In this document: piece after piece, positions 1 through 10,329 of the stretch | Layout: each line of letters starts with the position of its first letter | Position numbering within the stretch: the stretch's first letter is position 1 | Assembly: GCA_000827325.1 (NCBI GenBank) | Contig: KN832877.1 | Location: forward strand, 310,001 to 374,000 | DNA length: 64,000 nt | Reading direction: 5' to 3' | From: Oidiodendron maius Zn | Taxonomy: Eukaryota > Ascomycota > Leotiomycetes > Myxotrichaceae | Notes under the pieces: model-generated | Told to the model about the DNA's origin: nothing | What the model saw: only the letters and a program-made list of their open reading frames with translations | The model's database searches: none | Program-made: the position numbers and the translations under genes

Positions 1-129
1 TAAGGCTGATTACGCTCGGCGGCGACCATCAGCAGTCTCAACTCCTCGCGCTGCCGTGCTCCCTCCCCGACGACCGACTGACTTGACTTTTTCACGTCGG
101 TTGGCATGGTGCGGAAGCACGTCGCAAAC

Positions 130-1530
130 TACTGTACAGACGGTACATCGGCCCTTCCGTATCTGACACCCACGTCAGAGGCGCCGTCTCCCACGTCCGC
201 CATTCCAATTTGGCCAGCTGCGGCTTCTATGAGGCATTTATACAGTCACGTGATATCATTGATACCATACCAAACTGGCACCCGGCTTCACCCATTGCTC
301 TGTTCCCCTTCCGCCGCTCTACGGACCGCACGGCAGATCACTTATCGCGTCGCGCCAGGAAAACCACCGACGTGCATGAGAGAAAAAATGCGATCCAAAT
401 TTTTTTTTTTTTTTTTTTCTCTTTGGAATCAAAATCGAGCGTTTCTCTGCTTTGCTGATTGTGTGCGACCACCAGGGACAATCTCAATTCTGCCATTACG
501 TCTGCCCCCATGAGAGCTTCTTTGTCGTGTTTTCCTCCCGCCCCATCCGCCAGGCCCGCCTTGTCCCAGGTCCCATCCATTGCTCTTCTGCCATTTCATA
601 TACTGTAGGATTCAGCACGCTACATGCCCTTACCTCACCACCGCGCTGCACCAGATCGTAATCAAAAGGACACTACATACCGTACTCTAACCGCCCTCCA
701 CGATCGGATTCCGTAGCCAGGCTCGGTAGGTCCGGAGATGTATTCGCTCCCCATTGGCACGCAATTCCCCTCTGGCAGAATCTTCCTTCTCAGGCAACCA
801 GTCGGCTACAGTACGACGCTACTTACAGCACCACTTATTGTTATTATGGCTCCGTCCGTACCCCGTTCTCCATACACCAGGTAGGGTTCCAGCGGGGCCG
901 ATGGTTTGGGCCCCTTCTCAATTTTTCCCTTTCGTTTTCACCCGCCGGTTCGAGATCGCGATCCATCCGATCCCCCGTCGCGGGCCAAGCGCGCACTGGC
1001 TGTTTCACTGCTGGCCGAGCGTGACGGAGAGACGAGGCACTGATAACATCCTCTCATATTATTATCCCTTGCTATTACAGTACTCTCGTCACTTTCACAT
1101 ACACGGTATCAGCCGCGCCAGGCCTCAGCAAATGTTTCAGACGGGGTTTGTTTATCTGCGCCCATTCCTTGCCCGCCGCGTCCCTAGCGAATAAGAGGAC
1201 GGGTCACTTGGCTGTTCTCGGCGCCGTTGCTGTGTCGCTGTCCCTAATCTCGTACAGGAGGCGGACTGATACTGTACTCAGGATAACAGTTTGCTCTCGG
1301 ACGACCTAGACCTGTGCGAGCCTGTCTGACCTTTCTGTCCCCTGGCAGCCCTTCAGCCCAGGCACAGTCGGCTCACCTATGTATCTATCACTAACCGACC
1401 CGCCGCACGTACGAGGGAGGCCCTCTCCCTTCTCCCTCAATCTCTCATAGCAGGGTCCCCTTTCCCACGGGACCCATACCGTATCCCCCAAACTCAATAT
1501 ACACAGGCATTGGTAGAATATAGTACAGTA
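130..1530. promoter_or_regulatory. Cluster of TACTGTA/TACAGTA heptamers
   Basis: Copies of TACTGTA or its complement TACAGTA lie at 130-136, 601-607, 807-813, 1076-1082, 1270-1276 and 1524-1530. Six copies in 1.4 kb compare with about 0.17 expected in random equal-base sequence, and with roughly eight others that I found in the remaining 62 kb. TCACGTGA palindromes at 246-253 and 1747-1754 and a GCACGTGA at 1715-1722 lie in or beside the same stretch; the CACGTG core is the usual bHLH/bZIP site. The factor that would bind the heptamer is not known to me. Confidence 0.4.
400..418. repeat. Homopolymer T19 tract
   Basis: Nineteen consecutive T residues on the + strand. Such dA:dT tracts exclude nucleosomes in fungal promoters, which fits the regulatory look of the surrounding 1.8 kb. 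The exact length may be affected by sequencing error. Confidence 0.9.
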
Positions 1531-3532
1531 CGAATAACAATAACAAACCTCCACGCACCTTTTTTCACTCCTCCCACGCCCCCGCGAAGAGGCCCGCGCA
1601 CACGCGTGTTCTCCGCCAATAGCCTGTGCCCGGAGCTGTTTCTCATTGCAGATGATGCGCAAGGGCGCCCATTCCTTCTCGACAGCTGCCGGCTTGGCGT
1701 GGGGTTGATTTGCTGCACGTGATGCTGGCTGCATCTGAGAAATTGATCACGTGACACATCTCTCTCCCAGCCGTCATTCTTTCCAACCTAGCCAGCTCTG
1801 GTCAGAATCCTTATTGATCTCTCTAGAGTGTGTATCCTGCTCTCTCCCTCACTTTTATTTACCACGATATGTTTCAATCCTCCCCGCCTGCGCTTTAATC
1901 CCAAGTGGGACACGCCGGACCCCATAAACGGATGCACGTGGAGGCACAGAACCGTTTTGTGAGATGCCGATGTGCGGACTGCCAAGCTCGGGCGCAATGC
2001 AGCTACCCAAGATCGTAGATAGCGCTGTTCTGTAAGGGCCATCGTCAGCAATACTTCTTGGGGCGCCTTGGCTGCGCTGATCTCCAGTTCTAGTGCATTC
2101 GTTCGCCCTAAAGGGACGGCTCCTGCGAACTCGTTGCAAAAGTGTCGCCGAACGTGCCAGCAGACGTTAAGTAGCTGGCTCTAGTCAAGTTTGTGCCATC
2201 AGTAGATAAAACACATCTCAGTGAGTTTACAAGAGCGGCCAGTTCAGCTGCCACATGTCAATCACATGAATGGCGAATCCAGCTAACAAGACGGAAAGCA
2301 GGAGAGGGGATAATTCGATTATCTTCATGCACGGCGCGCCAGCCAAAACTTCACATCAGCCGGTTCTATTGACGAGTAATCGACAAAACGAGCACCGCCA
2401 AGCCCAATCCTCACATGCTGAGATTGATTGAGGCCAAGTGTCGCTGGCACCGAAAGTCATGGAACCGAGACAGTTTCACCAAGACCACCTATATATAAGC
2501 CAAGACAATAATGGAAGGGTAGTACCCACCATCCAGCTTTGTGCCAAGAGGCGAAAGCACTTGGTTTTCCGATAATTCATTCTCTTAAATTCCGATCCCC
2601 CTAGTAGACTGGATATGAGAATATCAAGCTACGGAAGCTTTCGTAAAATTCGTATGAGGGGAGCGCTATAGAGGTGGTGAATTTGAGGGATAGGGTGGAT
2701 ATAGTGAGAAGCAGGAGAGTCGATTACAGGATTATTTCTTGTCGCCAGGCTCTAGAGAGCAATCACGTATTGCCTGAAAATAAGGTGTAAAGGTGCTGTG
2801 ATTCTCTTAATCTAAAGGGATCAACCCCGACTATATACCTAACTAGGTAGCAAATAAAGGGGTAAAGGGAGTAATATTAAGCTGAATTGGCCTGTACTCA
2901 GCTGAGGTATTGAGCTAGAAAGGGTGTTAATATGGCCGTTACTCGGTGATACCGAGGCTAATAAGGGCTGGATATCTACGCAACAAGCACTCCACTTCGC
3001 AGTCAAGACCAGGAGGGTGAGCCACAAGAATATCAGCAGCGGCAAGAGGCAGGAGACCTGACGATGGCTGCCTAAAAAGATAGCGGTAATAAGGACTTCT
3101 CCTTAGGCGGCGATTGCAGTCACAACACAAGTGCTGAGGAGGACGATGATCCACGACCTGCAAAGCGGCGGTGGAAGCTCCCACCCGAACCCACCACGGC
3201 TCTACCAGCCAACCGACGCGAGAATGGCGGGCACCTGTTCAATCTTTTCAGAAAGTTCTGCCGCAACAGGTGGGGAGTAGCTTTATAGATACAATTTTGT
3301 CTGCAATCAGCAAGAAGTAGAGGGAGGAAATACGCTGGCACCATTTTGAACAGAAGCATGCGCTCTCGGCAAATTAGTTTTCCCGTTCCGCAGCGGCCTT
3401 GACTCACTTTTCGGGAACCCTGCCAATTCTTGCTCCCCCACCTCATCTTCATTCTCCAGAATAATTCCCTCTTCCATACCACCACAGAGTAACCTCCTTT
3501 TTGCGAATTGATCATATTCTAGTCGCGTAGAT

Positions 3533-5244
3533 ATGGCTGAACCACCGTCAACGCAGCCATCGAAGAATGCCATAAAGAAGGCTGCGAAAGAAGCTGAAAA
3601 GGCCCAGAAAAAGGCAGAACAAGCCAGACTTCGCGAGAAAGAACTCCAGCTCCGACAGCGGGAAGAAGCAGCAAATGACTTTGCTGCTAGCAATTATGGC
3701 GAACATTCCTCGACCACGGCTCCTGGCTCCCATCGCGAATGGATACAGCTCGCCAAGGTTGAGGAATGGGAAGATCGGCTATGCATATTTCGGGGTGCCA
3801 TCGAGAATGCCCGCATTCAGTCGACAAAGCTAGCCTTTCTTACCGTGAGCCAAGGTTTACAATCGATTCAAGTGGTTATAGCTGAGGATAAAGAGAACGT
3901 CTCAAGGCAAATGGTCAAATTTGCTGGAGATATTCCGGCAGAGTCGCTCTGTATTATACACGGAATTGTAAAAAGAACGACAGAGCAGATCAAAAGTACA
4001 ACCGTCCAAGACTTCGAAATTCAAGCTAAGAAAATTTACCTCGTCTCTAAAGCTTCTACGCCGCTACCTTTACAACCAGCGGACTCAGAACGGGCACTGC
4101 CTTCGGAGACTAATGAGGACGTTAACAGCCCACTCGTGTCACTTAATACAAGACTGAACAATAGGGTACTCGACCTACGAGCCAAGATCAACCATTGTAT
4201 CTTCATTCTTCAGGACGGCGTGGATTCGTTGTTCCAAGAATTTCTGCGAGCTCGAGGATTTATACGAATCCATACTCCGAAGATCATCGGCGCTCCAAGT
4301 GAAGGTATTGCTACATCCATCAATTAGACTATTCCATGAGTAACTAACAAACTTCCAGGTGGCAGCAATGTTTTCCGTCTCGACTACTTCCAAGGCAACT
4401 GTTATCTGGCTCAAAGTCCTCAGCTGTACAAACAGATGGCTATTCAAGCACGATTTCCTAGAGTCATGGAGATAGGACCAGTGTTTAGAGCTGAGAAGTC
4501 ATTCACGGCACGGCATTTGACTGAGTTCACCGGCCTTGATGTTGAAATGGAATTTGAAGAGGACTATCATGAAGTTGTAGATTTGTTGGAGATGTTGATG
4601 CTCTTCATTTTCAAGGGTCTCCAAGAGCGTTACAGTAACGAAACAGAGCTGATACGCAAAGTTTATCCGGTACAACCTTTTAAGCTCCCTGCAAACGTTC
4701 CGAGACTTCACTTTGCTGAGGGCATCAAAATGCTTCGTGAGGCTGGTGAGTCCATCGAAGATTACGACGATCTGACGACACCTCAAGAAAAAAAATTGGG
4801 TCAGCTCGTTCTCGAAAAAGTATGATCTCTAAGCTCCTCCCCTGACCTGCACTATTACTGATTGCTAATCTTTTGCAGTATGGCTCGGATTTCTACACCC
4901 TGGATCAGTTCCCTAAGGCTCTCCGCCCATTCTACACCATGCCGTCTTCTACAGATCCAGATAACTACTCGAATTCGTACGACATGTTTATGCGGGGGCA
5001 AGAAATTTGTTCAGGAGCGCAGCGCATCCACTCTTATGAAATTCTTGTCCAAAGGATTCGGGAACTAAACATGGACCCTGAACAGGCTGGGCTGAAGGAT
5101 TACGTTGCCGGCTTTAAGTATGGATGCGCACCTCATGGCGGGGGTGGGTTTGGGCTAGAGCGGATTGTGCAATTCTACTTGGGACTTCCAAACATTAGAC
5201 TTACGAGTATGTTTCCGCGAGACCCTACTAGGGTGGTGCCTTAG
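3533..5244 (+). CDS. dps1: Aspartyl-tRNA synthetase, cytosolic
   Basis: Class IIb synthetase that charges tRNA-Asp with aspartate in the cytosol. Three exons (3533-4304, 4359-4819, 4879-5244) join in frame to 532 residues, near the usual length of the family (yeast Dps1 is about 557). The N-terminus to about residue 55 is a Lys/Ala/Glu-rich helix, the tRNA-binding extension of eukaryotic cytosolic enzymes. It is followed by the OB-fold anticodon domain (about 75-170) and the catalytic core. Motif 2 is the [15 protein letters not shown] stretch, and motif 3 ends in [10 protein letters not shown] near the C-terminus. Introns of 54 and 59 nt have GT..AG ends, and the first has a TAACTAAC branch site. 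The ATG at 3533 is the first in frame and begins the conserved extension. The mitochondrial AspRS is excluded because it lacks this extension and is bacterial in type. Confidence 0.96.
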
Positions 5245-5403
5245 ATTAGCGAAGTATACACTGGTATAGTATGAATTTCGAAAGTCTTGATATCTTCGCA
5301 AAGTTGCTCAAGAATATGCTCCCAGATGTGACTAATCCCTTGCCAAGCTTGCTCAAAGCAGAATGACCAAGACTCGCAACCCCACACAATCTATACTCCA
5401 ACT

Positions 5404-5757
5404 TCAAAAGGCCGCATACTCATTCAACCCCCCTTCCTGCCACTCTTCATCTTCCTCTGCTGATGGGATGAGCCCGGCATTAACAGGCATCCTCATCGAA
5501 TGAACCTTGCTCTTCATATAAATATTCCATTTCAGCATCAAGCAACTCGTCATACTATTCCTTGTCCTCGTCATACTCTTCCTCATCCTCGTGGTTATCG
5601 ATCGCCGAGTTGGTTCCTCTGAAACTTCCTCTTGACCTGAGAAATTGGGAGGATTTTGACTGACTGAGAAGTAAGCCATGATCTGCCCCTCGATTGGGCA
5701 ATTTCTAGCCCTATCGAAATATGAGCTGTATAGCGATAATAACATCGGCTCTAGCAT
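5404..5757 (-). pseudogene. Acidic coding remnant
   Basis: The minus strand carries stretches rich in Glu, Asp and Tyr codons divided between frames, for example an HEDEEEYDEDKE run in one frame followed by a stop and a YDELLDAEMEYLYEEQ run, while a neighbouring frame is open across the block. Base composition is coding-like but no single frame explains it, which suggests a decayed gene. It lies 285 bases downstream of the exonuclease-like remnant on the same strand and could be the tail of the same dead gene. No family is recognised. Confidence 0.3.
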
Positions 5758-6041
5758 TGTATCAATGCTTTGAAAGCTCGAACCGCTCTGGGAATACGAT
5801 GCGGTATAACCTACCCAGCACCAGGGGAAAAGATCGTGCCGAAGACTAGAGAGTCTTCTGAATTCTCTCCACTATGCCAAAGGGCATTCCGATTTATTCG
5901 GCTGCGGCGGCATCGAGTCGGCTTTCCTAGTTGTCCTCAATCCCTTCTGTAAGCATCGGTGGTCTCCACAATTCTGCGATCACTCAAGAAAGACCTGCAA
6001 GCTCCCATGTTTCTGAAGATATATTAGGGACATACGAAAAG

Positions 6042-6427
6042 CTACGTATAATTGCTCGCCTTTGTGTAAGAATCAAACAAGTCGCCCATTTCACTCCACG
6101 ATAGCCCTTGGGTAGTCATTTCGTCAATGTTTCCATAGTACTTCTCAAATGGTCCTTGATGAAAAAGCCCATGATAAGTATTTTGGCCTCCTCGATATTT
6201 CTCACTGCATGATGTCAATTTCTCGAAATATTCACGTGTTGGCATGCGATGATTGATTGAGGACGGGGGATAATCCATTCCCCTAGGGCGTTTGAAACTG
6301 CAATCTGGAAAATAGCTTCGTGGCCCAGGGTATCAGGCAATTGAGAATTGTACTTGAAGTCGGCGACGATTGTTGCATACGGATTATTGAACCATGCTTC
6401 CATAACAAGTTGAATTGACCTTGTCAA
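6042..6427 (-). pseudogene. Remnant of an exonuclease-like (DEDD-type) gene
   Basis: Two overlapping minus-strand frames read as one damaged protein. The first (6427 to about 6275) contains IVADFKYNS and IFQIAVSNALGEWIIP. The second (about 6275 to 6042) continues with SINHRMPTREYFEKL and ends at a stop. From memory, the pattern resembles the N-terminal part of fungal RNase T/DEDDh-like proteins, in which motif I is D-F-E; here the acidic residue is Lys. One frameshift near 6275 separates the halves, and there is no start or full domain. The element is therefore called a pseudogene. An intron could hide the shift, but no GT..AG pair fits well. The family assignment is tentative. Confidence 0.4.
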
Positions 6428-6589
6428 AGGAATGGATTCTTTAAGTCCATTATCGCTCTCGATGCTATTTTGTATTGATATGGATCATCATGACTTTTAA
6501 CAAGCACTTCCATACCAGCGCAAGCATGTTTGTGGTTGGCAAACGAGGCAAACGGCATTCGAGAGGTACATCTCTTGTAAACACTGTAC

Positions 6590-6965
6590 GAGCATGTATA
6601 GATATGTATATATATTAACTGACTATAGTTAATATATCTTTTAGTTTATCTAGTACCTATTATTACTACTATACACGTATCTATTTAGCCTACTATATAC
6701 ATTGTTTAGCTAAGTTCTTTTAGCAGCTAGTGTATGCATATGTATACATTGTAGATAAAGAAGATGTAAAGGATTTAAATAAAGAATGAGATTTGGATAA
6801 GGAATGAGTTTAATAGCCGCTAGAAGTCTAGAACGTCTTTTTGTGGCTGTAAAGGCTTAATTATAGACTGTAAATATATTTAGGCATTTACAACCCATTA
6901 AATCACCCGTAAAACTAACGTAAGCTGTAAAACAGCCGGTAATCGAGCGTAGCCCCTATATAATT
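6590..6965. other. AT-rich island
   Basis: About 375 bases of strongly AT-rich sequence with many TA steps and short hairpins, for example TGTAAAT..ATTTACA near 6870-6893 and CTGTAAAACAG near 6929. No ORF of note. The sharp change in composition beside a decayed gene suggests an old non-coding insertion or a mutated repeat. I see no long terminal inverted repeat or target duplication that would name it. Confidence 0.4.
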
Positions 6966-7433
6966 AGAAGCAAGCTTTCTACACTGACATGCCGGGGGTC
7001 CGTCCTTAAGATACCTCGAAAAAGAGATGAGAATCATCTCCAAGTCACATGTACAAACACAATTGATTCCGTCCTTCTATTCTTGTCACGCGGGTGTTGC
7101 CCAGTCAACCACCTCATTCCCCTCTCTTTGGGCTTCCATATCTCTTCTAGCTTTCCTTCATCGCCTGCCTATTTTGTGCTGCGAATGTGGTTCATGTACA
7201 ACGCCGTCATTACGGAAGAATCCAAACCCTGGCCTGCCCGATTGCTTATCTCTTCGGAGCATAGTCCTGGAAAGTCGCAGCGGCAGAGATTCCATCAACC
7301 AGCTGCGCAATGCGATGGCCCGCATAGGTGGGATCATACAGGTATGGGGAGACTCCTCTGCCCTGATCTCTCCTCGCTTTTACACCTCTCCTTCTCGCTG
7401 TCGATTGCTGGTTCACGCAATTGACTTGCTACG

Positions 7434-9183
7434 ATGCTATTTAACGCTTCTCGCGCGGCCTTGGCCGTCCTAGCTCTCCTCGGCACTGCGTCTGCAGGGC
7501 GCCTCAGCCAGTATGCCAAACGAGGGGGATACGGTGCTCATGTGGAACGAACCATGCTCCAGAAAAGAACAGAGGATTACCCACCAGAGAACAACAGATT
7601 CCGCTTTCTCAACAAGGAGACTGAGGGTTAGTACACCACTCGCTATCAATAATTGCAAGAAACTAAGTCGAAATAGCCTTCCAGGTCAAGGAATTACCTG
7701 ACGTCCCATTCGACATTGGCGAGATGTACTCTGGGCTGATGCCAATTGATGAGAAGGACCCATCAAGAGCTCTGTTCTTCGTCTTCCAGCCCACAGTTGG
7801 CCCCCCCACTGATGAGATTGTTATTTGGCTCAATGGCGGACCAGGTAGATTTTAAGCGATACACCAAGCCTTCCCCTAGCTAATAGACTGTGCAGGATGC
7901 AGTTCCCTAGAAGGATTCTTTCAAGAAAACGGCAGGTTCATCTGGGGTCCAGGAATGTACTCGGTCGAGCTGAACCCATACTCCTGGGTCAACCTCAGCA
8001 ACGTGCTCTGGGTTGAGCAGCCCGTTGGCACTGGATTCAGTATCGGCAAAGTAACAGCAACGAGCGAGGAAGACGTTGCCCAGGACTTTGTCAAATTCTT
8101 CAAGAATTTCCAGACGACGTTCGGCATCAAGAACTTCAAGATCTTCGTCACGGGTGAAAGTTACGCTGGGAGATATGTGCCATATATTTCTGCGGCTATG
8201 TTGGATGAAAAGAATAAGGAGTTCTATGACCTCTCCGGTAAAGTCACCTCTCCCAATTTCATAGCAGGACTAATTTTGCTGATATAGGCGCCCTCACGTA
8301 CGACCCGTGCATTGGCTCCTGTGACTATGTCCAAGGCGAGGTGCCAACTCTTCCATTCGTACAACAGAACAAGAATGTCTTCGGCCTAAATGACACCTTT
8401 ATGGCCCAGATCGAAGAGCTTGACAAGAAATGCGGCTACGCCGAATACCGGGACAAGTGGATGCACTTCCCTCCTGCAGGTCAGCAGCCCCCCACCTTCT
8501 TCAACTATAGCAGCGACGCCGATCTGGCCTGCGACATCTTCGACATCGTGATCAACGCTGGGTACGCCGTCAACCCGTGCTCCAATGTCTACGAGATCAC
8601 CACAATGTGCCCCATTCCCGCTGACGTGCTCGGCTTCCCCACCGATATTGCGTACTCCTACCGAGGCCAGCCCATCTACTTCAACCGCACGGATGTGAAG
8701 AAGGCCATGCACGCCCCGCTTGACATCAACTGGGCTGAGTGCTCGGGTCCAGTCTTCATTGGCGATGGGGGGCCGATGCAAGAGGGTGACCTCTCGCTAG
8801 ATCCGATCCAACACGTCCTTCCCCAAGTCATTGAGGCGACAAACCGCGTGCTAGTCGCTAACGGTGACCTCGACATGATCGTTCTAACCAACGGCACATT
8901 GCTCTCGATCCAGAACATGACTTGGAACGGTAAGATGGGCTTCCAGACACAACCCAGCAAGCCTATTATCATCACATTGCCAGATCTGCAGTACGGCCAG
9001 GCGTTCATCGACAATGGTATTGGGGGCCTTGATAATCCGATGGGCACCATGGGCGTCCAGCACTATGAGCGTGGACTTATGTGGGCGCAGACGGCATTGA
9101 GCGGGCATATGGAGCCTCAGTACCAGCCCAGGAGCAGCTACCGCCATTTGCAGTGGCTGTTGGGGCATATCCAGACACTCTAG
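7434..9183 (+). CDS. Secreted serine carboxypeptidase (S10)
   Basis: Peptidase family S10 enzyme that removes C-terminal residues from peptides, probably outside the cell or in the vacuole. Four exons (7434-7626, 7677-7844, 7896-8237, 8288-9183) give 532 residues, and every junction keeps the frame. Residues 1-21 form a signal peptide ending TASA. The oxyanion-hole segment WLNGGPGCSSLEG spans the second intron. The catalytic triad is complete: Ser209 in GESYAG, Asp430 in GDLDM and His508 in SGHM. Several N-x-S/T sites support secretion, and Cys residues are plentiful, as usual in the family. The ATG at 7434 begins the signal peptide. It resembles the secreted fungal S10 group more than vacuolar CPY, but I cannot name the subgroup. 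Confidence 0.94.
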
Positions 9184-9860
9184 GTTCGGGGATTTAAGAT
9201 ATATAGGTTGTGGGTAGGGGCACGAACCGACCGTTATTGGATAATGACATAAGTAATCTAATAAATGCCATTCCGAAGCCATCAGCGCATACATGAGACT
9301 GCAAATTGTGATTTTGCACGAAATTTAAAGTACTTTTGACTGCCCCCCCATCCAGGCATAATGGATAGAATGCAGTTTCGGTGATTTCACTTCCAAGGCT
9401 CAACGACCTAAAACCCCCGAGCTTAGAAACGGATTATATATTACCCATCAGGAGATTTTATCGGGTCAATGTATATATTAGATGAAATAGTGCATGTTCG
9501 AATGAAATAAGGAGCGTTCTATTACATGATTCATATCATCGGGGATAGTAGAGTGGAATGTGAAAGCCTTAATCGCCCCTCCCCCCCTTTCTTTTTCTCG
9601 GCTTTATCGTTTAGATATAAAGATTACGAGGTACGTTAACGTAAAATGGATGGCAGGTGATACCTTGAAATCACATAGAGAAGAGAACATTGCTCAGTTT
9701 GTGTCAAACATCTCCGAGAAGACATGATCCTCAATTTCTTCTCTCCAGCCTTGCACTTTTGTGGTCCTCAGATGTCGTAAATAATCATGAATCACATATC
9801 TCATAGAATGCATTCAAGTGATCTTTGTATATAGATACCACCACTCTCTCTAAATCACAG

Positions 9861-9883
9861 CCCCCGCCCCCGCCCCCGCCCCC
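9861..9883. repeat. (CCCCCG)n short tandem repeat
   Basis: About four imperfect copies of CCCCCG. G-rich on the minus strand, so a quadruplex is possible, but it lies in a 3' region. Confidence 0.8.
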
Positions 9884-10063
9884 CAACAAACCAAGCAGTA
9901 AACTGCCTAACTAGAAAGCATCCACACCAAATGCAGCTCTTGCCATGGTGTGGGATTGGGCATGAGATATGGGAAAGCTTTAATAAAATGATTTGCCATT
10001 CACTGAAAGGAAACGAGAGTTTGAAGATTTGAAATGGTAGAAAGTAACCTTCCCGTGCTACTT

Positions 10064-10096
10064 TCCCTTCCTTCCTTCCTTCCTTCCTTCCTTCCT
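10064..10096. repeat. (TTCC)n microsatellite
   Basis: About eight copies of TTCC in the 3' flank of the importin gene. Confidence 0.85.
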
Positions 10097-10329
10097 CCCT
10101 CCTATCCTCCTCCCGGCAAAGAAAAACAAGTACACCATGCTTCTGGTTGAAACCTTTCTTGGTGGGTGATCAAACTGAGAGAATGGCGATGAGTGAAGAG
10201 GGAATGCTCTGTAGATACAAAGAAGGGGTGCGGTTCTGGCTGGATTTATGTACTGCGTGATTCTTTTCTTTCCACTGTCTATCCCGTCGTAATACCATCC
10301 TGGGAATTCTGATACCCTGGAAGGACTTA

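Larger units (their letters stand above)
1..3532. other. Long gene-free region upstream of AspRS
   Basis: No reading frame here has fungal codon structure or a recognisable domain; the ORFs present are short, overlap one another on both strands and look random. Bases 1-1800 are GC/CT-rich and hold a T19 tract, six TACTGTA/TACAGTA heptamers and several CACGTG cores. Bases 2200-3100 are more AT-rich, with a TATATAAG at about 2491. The left part may be the upstream region of a gene beyond the left edge, and the last few hundred bases must include the AspRS promoter. I cannot place a transcript start. Confidence 0.6.
9184..10329. other. Intergenic, convergent gene ends
   Basis: Shared 3' region between the carboxypeptidase (+) and the importin (-). 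It contains a C-rich hexamer repeat and a CTTC microsatellite and no supported gene. Confidence 0.6.

Noticed and set aside
1-29. Minus-strand ATG at 27-29 reading MVAAERNQP off the left edge
   Set aside because: Nine codons without context cannot be judged; the upstream region would suit a divergent gene start, but no evidence beyond an ATG is available.
754-1194. 146-codon + strand frame and other frames in 100-2140
   Set aside because: Overlapping frames on both strands, Arg/Pro/Ser-rich, no family features; explained by GC-rich promoter-like sequence.
2488-2500. TATATAAG box as a promoter
   Set aside because: No transcript or ORF follows at a sensible distance; the AspRS start is 1 kb away, so the assignment would be a guess.
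5764-5830. CTGGGAATAC-like string resembling part of a 5S rRNA gene
   Set aside because: Only about ten bases match; the rest of the 5S structure and the internal control region are missing.
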